This document shows, in pieces, positions 1-5,576 of a stretch of DNA of 6,687 bases. The stretch comes from Pseudomonadota bacterium (lineage in GTDB: Bacteria; Pseudomonadota; Alphaproteobacteria; Rhizobiales; Kaistiaceae): positions 1 through 6,687 of the forward strand of contig JAEWAD010000005.1 in NCBI GenBank assembly GCA_023391905.1. The letters are read 5' to 3'. The notes under the pieces are model-generated. The model made no database searches, had not been told where the DNA came from, and saw only the letters and a list, made by a program, of their open reading frames with translations. How positions within the stretch are numbered: the first letter of the stretch is position 1; each line of letters begins with the position of its first letter. Position numbers and translations under genes: made by a program.

Positions 1-261
1 ACGCTGGCCCATGCAGGCCTCGGCGGCGCGCAGCGCGGCGTTGTCGCCCGGCGCCTGGACGCAGGCGGCGCGGTCGGCGGCGAACTGGTCGGCGAGCGCC
101 GGATTGGCGCGGCCGCTCTGGCCGTCCTTGCGCACCCAGGTGAGGGCCTCGGAGACCGGCGCGACATTGGACGGCGCAACCGGAGCGGGGCGCGACGAGA
201 CGCAGCCAGCCAACGTGACGGCAGCCAGCACTGCGACCACTGCGGGGATCATTTGATTCAT
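1..261 (-). CDS. Small secreted lipoprotein, N-terminal part (runs off the left edge)
   Basis: The reverse strand reads 87 uninterrupted codons from an ATG at 261 to the window edge. The N-terminus is a typical lipoprotein signal peptide: Met-Asn-Gln-Met, a hydrophobic stretch (residues about 5-17), then a lipobox Leu-Ala-Gly-Cys with Cys20 as the expected lipidation site. The mature part is Pro/Ala-rich for about 17 residues, then continues as a soluble segment containing Thr-Trp-Val-Arg, Cys67 and Cys83 (the latter in Glu-Ala-Cys-Met-Gly-Gln). It should be anchored in the inner or outer membrane facing the periplasm. I do not recognise a named family; short lipoproteins with this kind of Cys-Met-containing tail are common in Hyphomicrobiales. 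An alternative ATG at 252 would shorten the n-region and lacks a better ribosome site. Upstream there is only a weak purine stretch. It lies 137 bp downstream of the SulP gene on the same strand, probably as its own transcription unit. The C-terminus and stop codon are not in view. Confidence 0.8.
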   Translation of the reverse strand, partial: MNQMIPAVVAVLAAVTLAGCVSSRPAPVAPSNVAPVSEALTWVRKDGQSGRANPALADQFAADRAACVQAPGDNAALRAAEACMGQR

Positions 262-320
262 CGGGGAGATTTCTCTGTTCAAGACGTTTCGTTCGGGGGC
301 ACGCACCGGACGCGACGGAT

Positions 321-342
321 ACACGGACGTGTTAGCGTAACA
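321..342. promoter_or_regulatory. Overlapping inverted repeats upstream of the lipoprotein gene (possible operator)
   Basis: Two exact inverted repeats overlap here. ACACG and CGTGT (321-325 and 328-332) are separated by 2 bp, and TGTTA and TAACA (330-334 and 338-342) are separated by GCG. They sit 60-81 bp upstream of the lipoprotein start at 261 and 57 bp or more beyond the SulP stop. The 13-bp TGTTAGCGTAACA palindrome has the size of a small dimeric repressor site. No clear -35/-10 pair could be assigned nearby, so a regulatory role is only inferred. Confidence 0.3.
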
Positions 343-398
343 GAGTTGTGACGGGTTTGCGACCGATTGGCGCGCCCCTTCCGGGTTCCCCCGCTGGC

Positions 399-1880
399 TC
401 AATGACTTGGCGCTGCAGCCGTTCCGTCCTTGTCGTGAGTGCCGAAGCGCTCGACCATGGTGGCGCTCGCCGCGTTGAGGCCGACCACCTCCACCTTCAG
501 GCCCCGCGCCCGCGCCTTCAGCACCACCTTGTCGAGGGCGGCGATCGCCGAGATGTCCCAGAAATGCGCCGCGCCGACGTCGAAGACGACGCGTTCGACC
601 GGCTCCTGCAGGTCGACCGACTCCGACAGCGTTCCGGCGGAGGCGAAGAAGACCTGGCCCTCGACGCGATAGGTCCGGGTCTTGCCGTCCGCCGACAGCA
701 CCGATGTCACGCGGCTCAGCCGCGCCACCTTGCCGGCGAAGAACACGCCCGAGAGGAGGACGCCGACCAGCACGCCCTTGGCGAGGTCGTGCGTCGCGAC
801 CACCGTGCCGACCGTCGCCAGCATGACGATGGAGCTGGGCACCGGGTTGCTGCGGAGCCGCGCGATCGAGCGCCACTGGAAGGTGTTGATCGAGACCATG
901 ACCATCACCGCCGTCAGGGCAGCGACGGGCACCACCGCCAGCAGGTCCTGCAGCGCCACCAGCAGCACCAGCAGGAAGACGCCGGCGGTCAGGGTCGAGA
1001 GCCGCCCACGCGCGCCGGAGGAGACGTTGATCACCGACTGGCCGATCATGGCGCAGCCGCCCATGCCGCCGAACAGCGCCGAGGCGATGTTGGCAGCGCC
1101 CTGCCCCGCGCATTCGCGGTTCTTGTTGCTCGGCGTATCCGTCATGTCGTCGAGGATCTGCGCGGTCAGGAGCGACTCGAGCAGGCCGACGGCGGCGAGC
1201 GTCAGCGCGACCGGCGCGATGATGCGCAGCGTGTCGAGGTTGAGCGGCACGTCCGGCAGCGCGAAGCTCGGCAGCGCCGAGGGCAGCTCGCCGAGATGGG
1301 CGACGGTGCGGACGTCGAGGCCGAGCGAGACGGCGACGATCGTGACGACGATGATCGCCACCAGCGGCGACGGCACGGCCCGCGTGAAGCGCGGCAGGCC
1401 GTAGATGATGGCGAGGCCGAGCGCGATCAGCCCGTAGGTGGCCGGCGGGACGTTCACCAGTTCCGGCAGCTGCGCCATGAAGATCAGGATGGCCAGCGCG
1501 TTGACGAAGCCGGTCATCACCGACTGCGAGACGAAGCGCATCAGCCGCCCGAGCTTCAGCAGCGCCGCGACGATCTGGAACACGCCCATCAGGATGGTCG
1601 CGGCGAAGAGATACTGGATGCCGTGGTCGCGGACGAGGCCGCTCATCAGCACGGCGGTCGCGGCGGTGGCGGCCGAGATCATCGCCGGGCGGCCGCCCGT
1701 GAAGGCGATGACGATGGCAATCACGACCGAGGCGTAGAGGCCGATCTTCGGATCGACGCCGGCGATGACCGAGAAGCCGATCGCCTCGGGGATGAGCGCG
1801 AGGGCGACGACGAGGCCGGCGAGGAAATCGCGGCGCATGTTGGAGAACCAGTCGCGCTGGACGGTGGCAAGCCTGTTCAT
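399..1880 (-). CDS. SulP/SLC26 family inorganic anion transporter with C-terminal STAS domain
   Basis: This 493-residue protein is an inner-membrane secondary transporter of the SulP (SLC26) family, which moves sulfate, bicarbonate or related anions; the substrate cannot be read from the sequence. The N-terminal segment (residues 12-50, Trp-Phe-Ser-Asn then Asp-Phe-Leu-Ala-Gly-Leu, Pro-Glu-Ala-Ile, Gly-Leu-Tyr-Ala) is the usual SulP entry. Hydrophobic helices fill residues about 18-385. The signature Asn-Lys-Asn-Arg-Glu-Cys plus Phe-Gly-Gly-Met-Gly-Gly-Cys-Ala-Met-Ile-Gly-Gln-Ser lies at 252-282, and Glu235 lies in a Leu-Leu-Glu-Ser-Leu-Leu helix. The STAS domain covers about 405-485; Asp442-Ile-Ser444 aligns with the Asp-Ser-Ser region of anti-sigma-factor antagonists, where the last Ser is phosphorylated, so phospho-control is conceivable. 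The length is normal for bacterial short SulP proteins. The ATG start fits the family N-terminus, but no Shine-Dalgarno precedes it. It is transcribed alone, away from the VOC gene at 2158. Confidence 0.93.
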   Translation of the reverse strand: MNRLATVQRDWFSNMRRDFLAGLVVALALIPEAIGFSVIAGVDPKIGLYASVVIAIVIAFTGGRPAMISAATAATAVLMSGLVRDHGIQYLFAATILMGVFQIVAALLKLGRLMRFVSQSVMTGFVNALAILIFMAQLPELVNVPPATYGLIALGLAIIYGLPRFTRAVPSPLVAIIVVTIVAVSLGLDVRTVAHLGELPSALPSFALPDVPLNLDTLRIIAPVALTLAAVGLLESLLTAQILDDMTDTPSNKNRECAGQGAANIASALFGGMGGCAMIGQSVINVSSGARGRLSTLTAGVFLLVLLVALQDLLAVVPVAALTAVMVMVSINTFQWRSIARLRSNPVPSSIVMLATVGTVVATHDLAKGVLVGVLLSGVFFAGKVARLSRVTSVLSADGKTRTYRVEGQVFFASAGTLSESVDLQEPVERVVFDVGAAHFWDISAIAALDKVVLKARARGLKVEVVGLNAASATMVERFGTHDKDGTAAAPSH

Positions 1881-1990
1881 GGGATTATCTGACTGCGCGG
1901 CAGACGGGGCATGTCGACACGGCCTCGAGGGCAGTGCGGAGATCCATCATTTCGTCTGCGTGGTCCGGCGGATCGGCGGCCGGAAGAGCC

Positions 1991-2009
1991 ACCCGGATTC
2001 GCACCGGGT
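1991..2009 (-). other. Six-base-pair hairpin with seven-base loop in the SulP leader
   Basis: Read on the minus strand the element is ACCCGG, loop TGCGAAT, CCGGGT: a perfect 6-bp stem closing a 7-nt loop. It ends about 110 nt upstream of the SulP start. The loop and closing pairs resemble a tRNA T-arm (TTCGAAT in tRNAs) and also the GGTG-AA-TCC core of cobalamin riboswitches. The remainder of neither RNA could be assembled around it: no matching acceptor strand sits at tRNA spacing, and no B12-box is visible. It may be a leader-mRNA structure or chance. Confidence 0.3.
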
Positions 2010-2145
2010 CCTGTCGAATAAGCTTCCATAGCCTTACCAAGCGGCAGGATGCAACAGCCGAACCGAGCGCGCGTTGTCATGCCGGCGCTCTACCCTGGCG
2101 ATACCACCGCCGCGCCATCTCGTGTATGAAGAGTTTCCCTAGCGG

Positions 2146-2152
2146 AAGGAGG
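2146..2152 (+). promoter_or_regulatory. Strong Shine-Dalgarno of the two-domain VOC gene
   Basis: AAGGAGG, a full match to the anti-Shine-Dalgarno core, lies 5 nt before the ATG at 2158. It fixes that start and suggests efficient translation. Confidence 0.85.
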
Positions 2153-2157
2153 CCGGA

Positions 2158-2943
2158 ATGACCGAGGATGCAAGCCGTTTCGTCTGGTACGAGCTGATGA
2201 CCACCAGCACCGACGCTGCCCGCCAGTTCTACGGCTCGGTCGTCGGCTGGGGGACGCGCGACGCCTCGCAGCCGGAGATGGCCTATACGCTGTTCACCGT
2301 CGGCGACGTTCCGGTCGCCGGGCTGATGGACCTGCCCGAGCAGGCCCGGCAGATGGGCGCGCCGCCGAACTGGATCGGCTATGTGTCCGTGCCGGACGTC
2401 GACGCCGCAGCCGCCAAGGTCGCGAGCCTCGGCGGCACCACGCATGTTCCGCCCACCGACATTCCCGATGTCGGCCGCTTCGCCGTCGTCTCCGATCCGC
2501 AGAAGGCGGCGTTCACGCTGTTCAGGCCGCTGCCGATGCAGGGCGTGCAGCCCGAGCCGGCGCCGATGGGCACGCCCGGCCATATCGGCTGGCACGAGCT
2601 CTATGCCGACGACTGGGAGAAGGCCCTCGCCTTCTATGGCGCGATGTTCGGCTGGCAGAAGGCCGACGCGATCGACATGGGCGAGATGGGCACCTACCAG
2701 CTCTTCTCCGCCGCCGGCGGCGGCGATCCGATCGGCGGCATGTTCAATCGTCCGGCCGAGGTGCCCGTCACCTTCTGGCTCTATTACTTCAACGTCGACG
2801 ACATCGACGCCGCGGTGCGGCGGGTCGAGGCCGGCGGCGGCAAGGTGCTGAACGGGCCCATGGAGGTGCCGGGCGGCGCCTGGATCATCCAGGGCCAGGA
2901 CCCGCAAGGCGCGATGTTCGCGCTGGTCGGGCCCAGGGCCTGA
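2158..2943 (+). CDS. Two-domain VOC (glyoxalase/bleomycin-resistance fold) family protein
   Basis: This 261-residue cytoplasmic protein is a tandem of two vicinal-oxygen-chelate modules. Domain 1 spans about residues 7-123 (Phe-Val-Trp-Tyr-Glu-Leu, Ala-Arg-Gln-Phe-Tyr-Gly, Val-Gly-Trp, ending Ala-Phe-Thr-Leu-Phe). Domain 2 spans about 142-258 (Gly-Trp-His-Glu-Leu, Ala-Leu-Ala-Phe-Tyr, Phe-Gly-Trp, Asp-Pro-Gln-Gly-Ala-Met-Phe-Ala-Leu). A Pro-rich linker at 124-141 joins them. Glu12 in domain 1 and His146/Glu147 in domain 2 lie where VOC enzymes place metal ligands, but a full ligand set is not obvious in either half. Relatives are annotated loosely as glyoxalase, hydroxylase or bleomycin-resistance-like, and the true substrate is generally unknown; I assign only the family. 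The ATG is set by AAGGAGG 5 nt upstream. Codon use matches the neighbours. The gene stands alone on the plus strand and ends 18 bp from the stop of the convergent GLOD5-like gene. Confidence 0.9.
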   Translation: MTEDASRFVWYELMTTSTDAARQFYGSVVGWGTRDASQPEMAYTLFTVGDVPVAGLMDLPEQARQMGAPPNWIGYVSVPDVDAAAAKVASLGGTTHVPPTDIPDVGRFAVVSDPQKAAFTLFRPLPMQGVQPEPAPMGTPGHIGWHELYADDWEKALAFYGAMFGWQKADAIDMGEMGTYQLFSAAGGGDPIGGMFNRPAEVPVTFWLYYFNVDDIDAAVRRVEAGGGKVLNGPMEVPGGAWIIQGQDPQGAMFALVGPRA

Positions 2944-2965
2944 GCGACGGCTCGGCCCGCCTCAG
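2940..2965. terminator. Weak hairpin between convergent VOC genes (possible shared terminator)
   Basis: CTGAG at 2940-2944 can pair with CTCAG at 2961-2965 across a 16-nt G/C-rich loop. The stem overlaps the stop codons of both convergent genes. There is no T-tract on either side, so it is not a classical intrinsic terminator. It is noted because this 18-bp gap is the only place where both transcripts could end. Confidence 0.15.
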
Positions 2966-3366
2966 CCGGTCGCGTTCTCGCCGCGGCCGGCATTGGCGAT
3001 CTCGAGGAGATTGCCGTCGGGATCCCGGAGATAGACCGAGAGCAACGGCCCCTCGGCGCCGATGCGCGGCACTGGCCCCAGTTCGACGGCGACGTTGCGC
3101 GCCGCCAGATGGCGAACCACGTCCTCGACCGGCGTCGTCGTCAGGAAACACAGATCCGAGGAGCCCGCGACGGCGAACCGCGCCTTCGGCTCGAACTCGT
3201 GACCGACCTCGTGCAGGTTGATCTTCTGGCGGCCGAAGCGCAGCGCCACCCTGCCCTCAGCAAAGGTTTCCACCGACATGCCGAGCGCCCGCACGTAGAA
3301 ATCGCAGGTACGCCCCAAGCTCGAGACAGTCAGAACAAGATGATCCAGTCCATCGATGGCGATCAT
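2962..3366 (-). CDS. Single-domain VOC family protein, GLOD5-like
   Basis: The product is a 134-residue, single-module vicinal-oxygen-chelate protein. The sequence closely recalls glyoxalase-domain-containing protein 5 (GLOD5): Leu-Asp-His-Leu-Val-Leu-Thr-Val at 7-14, Phe-Tyr-Val-Arg-Ala-Leu-Gly-Met at 23-30, Lys-Ile-Asn-Leu-His-Glu-Val-Gly-His-Glu-Phe-Glu-Pro-Lys at 48-61, Gly-Pro-Val-Pro-Arg at 97-101, and Asp-Pro-Asp-Gly-Asn-Leu-Leu-Glu-Ile near 115-123. His9, His52, Asp71 and Glu122 are candidate metal ligands by position. No substrate is established for this subfamily that I can name. I chose the ATG at 3366 because GGGGAGAGG (minus strand of 3371-3379) precedes it by 4 nt and the conserved domain begins at once; a GTG at 3399 would add 11 residues without a ribosome site. 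The gene follows the slipin gene by 32 bp on the same strand and is probably the last gene of the NfeD-slipin operon. Confidence 0.9.
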   Translation of the reverse strand: MIAIDGLDHLVLTVSSLGRTCDFYVRALGMSVETFAEGRVALRFGRQKINLHEVGHEFEPKARFAVAGSSDLCFLTTTPVEDVVRHLAARNVAVELGPVPRIGAEGPLLSVYLRDPDGNLLEIANAGRGENATG

Positions 3367-3370
3367 TCTG

Positions 3371-3379
3371 CCTCTCCCC
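3371..3379 (-). promoter_or_regulatory. Shine-Dalgarno that sets the GLOD5-like start
   Basis: The minus strand reads GGGGAGAGG, 4 nt before the ATG at 3366. It favours that start over the upstream in-frame GTG at 3399, which falls at the slipin stop codon and has no ribosome site. Confidence 0.7.
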
Positions 3380-3398
3380 GCAACTATCGCACTATACA

Positions 3399-4172
3399 CT
3401 AGTCATCATTCCCCGGAATGGCCGCGATGTGCTGAAGATGAGATAAAAGGTCCGTCGGAAGCGGAAAAACGATGGTGGAGCTGCGCTCGCCGGCAATATC
3501 GTGCAACGCGGCGAAATATCGAAGCTGCATCGCCTGCGGTTCCAGCGCCAGGATCCGCCCCGCCTCGACCAGTTTTTCCGCCGCCTGGTGCTCACCCTCC
3601 GCGTTGATGACCTTGGCGCGACGCAGGCGCTCGGCCTCCGCCTGCTTGGCAATGGCGCGCACCATGTTGTCGTTCAGGTCGATATCCTTGATCTCGACGT
3701 TCGCGACCTTGATGCCCCAGGTGTCGGTCTGCCGATCGAGGATCGACTGGATGTCGGCGTTGAGCCGGTCGCGCTCGACCAGCATCTCGTCGAGCTCGTG
3801 CTTGCCCAGCACGGAACGCAGTGTCGTCTGCGCCAGCTGGCTGGTGGCGGCCATGAAGTCCTCGACGCGAATGATGGCACGCTCCGCGTCGACGACGCGG
3901 AAATAGAGCACCGCGTTGACACGGACCGGCACGTTGTCGCGGGAGATCACGTCCTGCGGCGGCACGTTGTGGACGATGACGCGGAGATCGACGCGCACCA
4001 TCTGCTGGGCGAAGGGGATCAACAGGATCAGGCCCGGCCCCTTCACGCCGGTAAAGCGACCGAGCGTGAAAACGACGCCGCGCTCGTATTCCCGCAGCAC
4101 GCGGATCGCGGCCAGCAGGATGATGACCAGCAGCACCAGGACGAAGAGATAGGGGACGAAGATCAGGGGCAT
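3399..4172 (-). CDS. Slipin family protein (stomatin/prohibitin-like, SPFH domain)
   Basis: This 257-residue membrane protein belongs to the stomatin-like slipins, which assemble into oligomers on the inner membrane and organise or protect membrane proteins. One membrane segment spans residues 4-24. Right after it comes the slipin entry Val-Leu-Arg-Glu-Tyr-Glu-Arg-Gly-Val-Val-Phe-Thr-Leu-Gly-Arg (25-39) and Gly-Pro-Gly-Leu at 45-48. The SPFH domain runs to about 175 (Gln-Asp-Val-Ile-Ser-Arg-Asp-Asn-Val at 73-81, Leu-Arg-Ser-Val-Leu-Gly at 118-123, Asp-Arg-Leu-Asn near 135). An Ala/Glu-rich coiled coil fills about 172-210. The hydrophobic tail Ser-Thr-Ile-Val-Phe-Pro-Leu-Pro at 232-239 matches the region that the partner NfeD protease cleaves in the archaeal stomatin PH1511. 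The start is supported by GAGGGAG upstream. The NfeD gene ends 12 bp before it, and that stop lies within the ribosome site, so translation is probably coupled. Length is normal for the family. Confidence 0.94.
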   Translation of the reverse strand: MPLIFVPYLFVLVLLVIILLAAIRVLREYERGVVFTLGRFTGVKGPGLILLIPFAQQMVRVDLRVIVHNVPPQDVISRDNVPVRVNAVLYFRVVDAERAIIRVEDFMAATSQLAQTTLRSVLGKHELDEMLVERDRLNADIQSILDRQTDTWGIKVANVEIKDIDLNDNMVRAIAKQAEAERLRRAKVINAEGEHQAAEKLVEAGRILALEPQAMQLRYFAALHDIAGERSSTIVFPLPTDLLSHLQHIAAIPGNDD

Positions 4173-4179
4173 GGGCTTT

Positions 4180-4186
4180 CTCCCTC
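4180..4186 (-). promoter_or_regulatory. Slipin Shine-Dalgarno overlapping the NfeD stop codon
   Basis: The minus strand reads GAGGGAG, 7 nt before the slipin ATG at 4172. The TGA of the upstream protease (4187-4185) overlaps it, so ribosomes finishing the protease stand on the slipin initiation site. This is a layout typical of translational coupling between partners needed together. Confidence 0.7.
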
Positions 4187-5561
4187 ACGTTCGGCCTGCC
4201 GCCCGGCTTATCCTCCGAACCGACAGATCCAGGCCGTCGACCGACACCACCTCGACCAGCTCGCCGGGATCGAGCGCGTCCGTGCCGCTGGCGCGCCAGC
4301 GCTCGCCCTCGGCGAAGACGTGCCCTTCCGTTCCGCGCCAGTCGATCACTTCCGCCACCGTGCCCGGCATCGCCTCGCCGCCGACCAGCGCCGGGCGGGC
4401 CCGGATGCGCCAGAGCATGCGGGCGACGAGGAACGACAGGCCGAAGACGAGGATGGCGACGACCGCGAGGATCGGCCGCGACAAGGCGAAGCCGGGCGCC
4501 TCCGCCCGGAGCAACATCGCCGTCCCGAGCAGGAAGGCGACCAACCCGCCGAGCCCCAGCAAGACGGTCGGGTTGAAGATCTCGATGGCGAGGAAGAGCA
4601 GGCCGAGCAGCATCAGCGCGAGGCCTGCATAGTCGATCGGCAGGAGATTGAGCCCGTACAGGCCGAGCAGAAGGCAGGTCGCTCCGACCACGCCGGGCGC
4701 CAGCATGCCGGGGCTCATCAGCTCGAAGACCAGGCCATAGACGCCGGCCAGCATCAGCAGCACCGCGATGTTCGGATCGGTGATGACGGAAAGCAGCCGG
4801 ATCAGCCAGCCGGGATCATAGGCCTCCACGGCGATGTCCCGGGTCGCCAGGGTGCGATACGCGCCGCCGGCGACGTCGACGGTCCGGCCGTCGATCCGGG
4901 CGAGCAGCTCCGCCTGGTCCCGCGCCACGACGTCGATGGCGCCGGTCGAGAGCGCGGCATTGGCGGAGAGGCTGGCCGCCTCGCGCACGGCCTTCTCGCC
5001 CCAGTCCGCGTTGCGGCCGCGCAATTCCGCCAGGCTGCGGATGAGAGCGACCGCGTCGTTCGTCGCCTTGGCCGCGCGCGCGTCGGCCTCCGTCTTCGCC
5101 GGGGGCTTCTGATCGCCGCCCTCGCGTCCGCCAGGCAGGCCGGGAATTGGCGCGTCGAGCTCGATCGGTGTCGCGGCGCCGATATTGGTACCCGGCGCCA
5201 TGGCGGCAATATGGGTGGCGTAGAGAATGTAGGTGCCGGCGCTGGCGGCATGTGCGCCGGATGGGGCGACATAGCCGACGACGGGAACCGACGACGCCAT
5301 CAGGTCGGCGAGGATCTCCCGCATGCTGGTCGCGAGCCCGCCGGGCGTGTCGAGACGAAGGATGACGAGCTCATCCCCCCGCGCCTCCGCCGCCGCCAGC
5401 CCTTCCTTGACCGCGCGCGCTGTCGCCGGACCGATGGCGCCGTCGACGTCGATCCGCAGCGCAGTGCGAGCCCCGGCGCGCGCATCCGGCGACCCGACTG
5501 CCGGAAGCGGGATCACGAAGGCGGCGATGAGCGCCGCCCGCAGGGCACGCGCAGGTTTCAC
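4185..5561 (-). CDS. NfeD family membrane-bound serine protease (ClpP-class, slipin partner)
   Basis: This 458-residue polytopic protein is a long-form NfeD protease, paired in many genomes with a slipin that it cleaves. A signal peptide occupies about residues 1-29 (hydrophobic Ala-Leu-Ile-Ala-Ala-Phe-Val, then Asp-Ala-Arg-Ala). The ClpP-like protease domain follows (about 33-225): Leu-Asp-Thr-Pro-Gly-Gly-Leu at 70-76, nucleophile Ser107 in Ala-Ala-Ser-Ala-Gly-Thr-Tyr, and Lys165 in Lys-Ala-Thr-Asn-Asp as the likely second dyad member, by alignment from memory to Ser97/Lys138 of PH1510. A Gly/Pro/charged insert lies between them (about 138-163). Five membrane segments follow near 264-281, 287-304, 311-329, 332-351 and 363-384. 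A C-terminal OB-fold NfeD domain covers about 395-455 (Pro-Gly-Thr-Val-Ala-Glu-Val). The start is the GTG at 5561, because GGAGGAG lies 8 nt upstream and the signal peptide begins there; the frame is open back to 5756 but that extension is Arg/Gly-rich and non-conserved. It is the first gene of the operon with slipin and VOC. Confidence 0.94.
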   Translation of the reverse strand: MKPARALRAALIAAFVIPLPAVGSPDARAGARTALRIDVDGAIGPATARAVKEGLAAAEARGDELVILRLDTPGGLATSMREILADLMASSVPVVGYVAPSGAHAASAGTYILYATHIAAMAPGTNIGAATPIELDAPIPGLPGGREGGDQKPPAKTEADARAAKATNDAVALIRSLAELRGRNADWGEKAVREAASLSANAALSTGAIDVVARDQAELLARIDGRTVDVAGGAYRTLATRDIAVEAYDPGWLIRLLSVITDPNIAVLLMLAGVYGLVFELMSPGMLAPGVVGATCLLLGLYGLNLLPIDYAGLALMLLGLLFLAIEIFNPTVLLGLGGLVAFLLGTAMLLRAEAPGFALSRPILAVVAILVFGLSFLVARMLWRIRARPALVGGEAMPGTVAEVIDWRGTEGHVFAEGERWRASGTDALDPGELVEVVSVDGLDLSVRRISRAAGRT

Positions 5562-5569
5562 GCTCAGAG

Positions 5570-5576
5570 CTCCTCC
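5570..5576 (-). promoter_or_regulatory. Shine-Dalgarno that sets the NfeD GTG start
   Basis: The minus strand reads GGAGGAG, 8 nt before the GTG at 5561. It selects the GTG and excludes the 65-codon upstream extension of the open frame (TTG at 5756). Confidence 0.8.

Larger units (their letters stand above)
1881..2157. promoter_or_regulatory. Divergent intergenic region between SulP (minus) and VOC (plus) genes
   Basis: This 277-bp spacer must hold the promoters of both divergent genes. No -35/-10 pair close to consensus stands out on either strand; on the plus strand TTGTCA at 2074-2079 is the best -35-like hexamer but lacks a good -10 at 16-18 bp. A stable hairpin lies at 1991-2009 (separate entry). 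Open frames through the region (minus 2080-1877, plus 1934-2161) have Arg/Ser/Pro/Gly-rich compositions and no ribosome sites, so I do not call them as genes. Confidence 0.5.

Noticed and set aside
366..398. An intrinsic terminator after the SulP stop
   Set aside because: Only short G/C runs with a 3-bp stem (GGG-TT-CCC) and no T-tract follow the stop codon.
348..1892. A 514-codon plus-strand open frame antisense to the SulP gene
   Set aside because: The His/Arg/Asp/Gln-rich, low-complexity translation is an artefact of G/C third positions of the permease read on the other strand.
1991..2100. A tRNA gene or cobalamin riboswitch built on the T-arm-like hairpin
   Set aside because: No acceptor partner for the 3' strand occurs at tRNA distance (the best AGAGC match gives about 107 nt), and no B12-box or second conserved block is visible.
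2074..2103. A sigma-70 promoter for the VOC gene starting from TTGTCA
   Set aside because: No acceptable -10 hexamer lies at 16-18 bp; the closest (GCGATA) is too far from consensus to support.
1934..2161. A 75-codon plus-strand frame whose TGA overlaps the VOC ATG
   Set aside because: It has no ribosome site and a biased Arg/Ser-rich composition; the VOC gene has its own strong Shine-Dalgarno and needs no coupling.
2077..2907. A 276-codon minus-strand open frame antisense to the two-domain VOC gene
   Set aside because: The plus-strand frame has clear tandem VOC motifs and a strong ribosome site; the antisense frame has neither.
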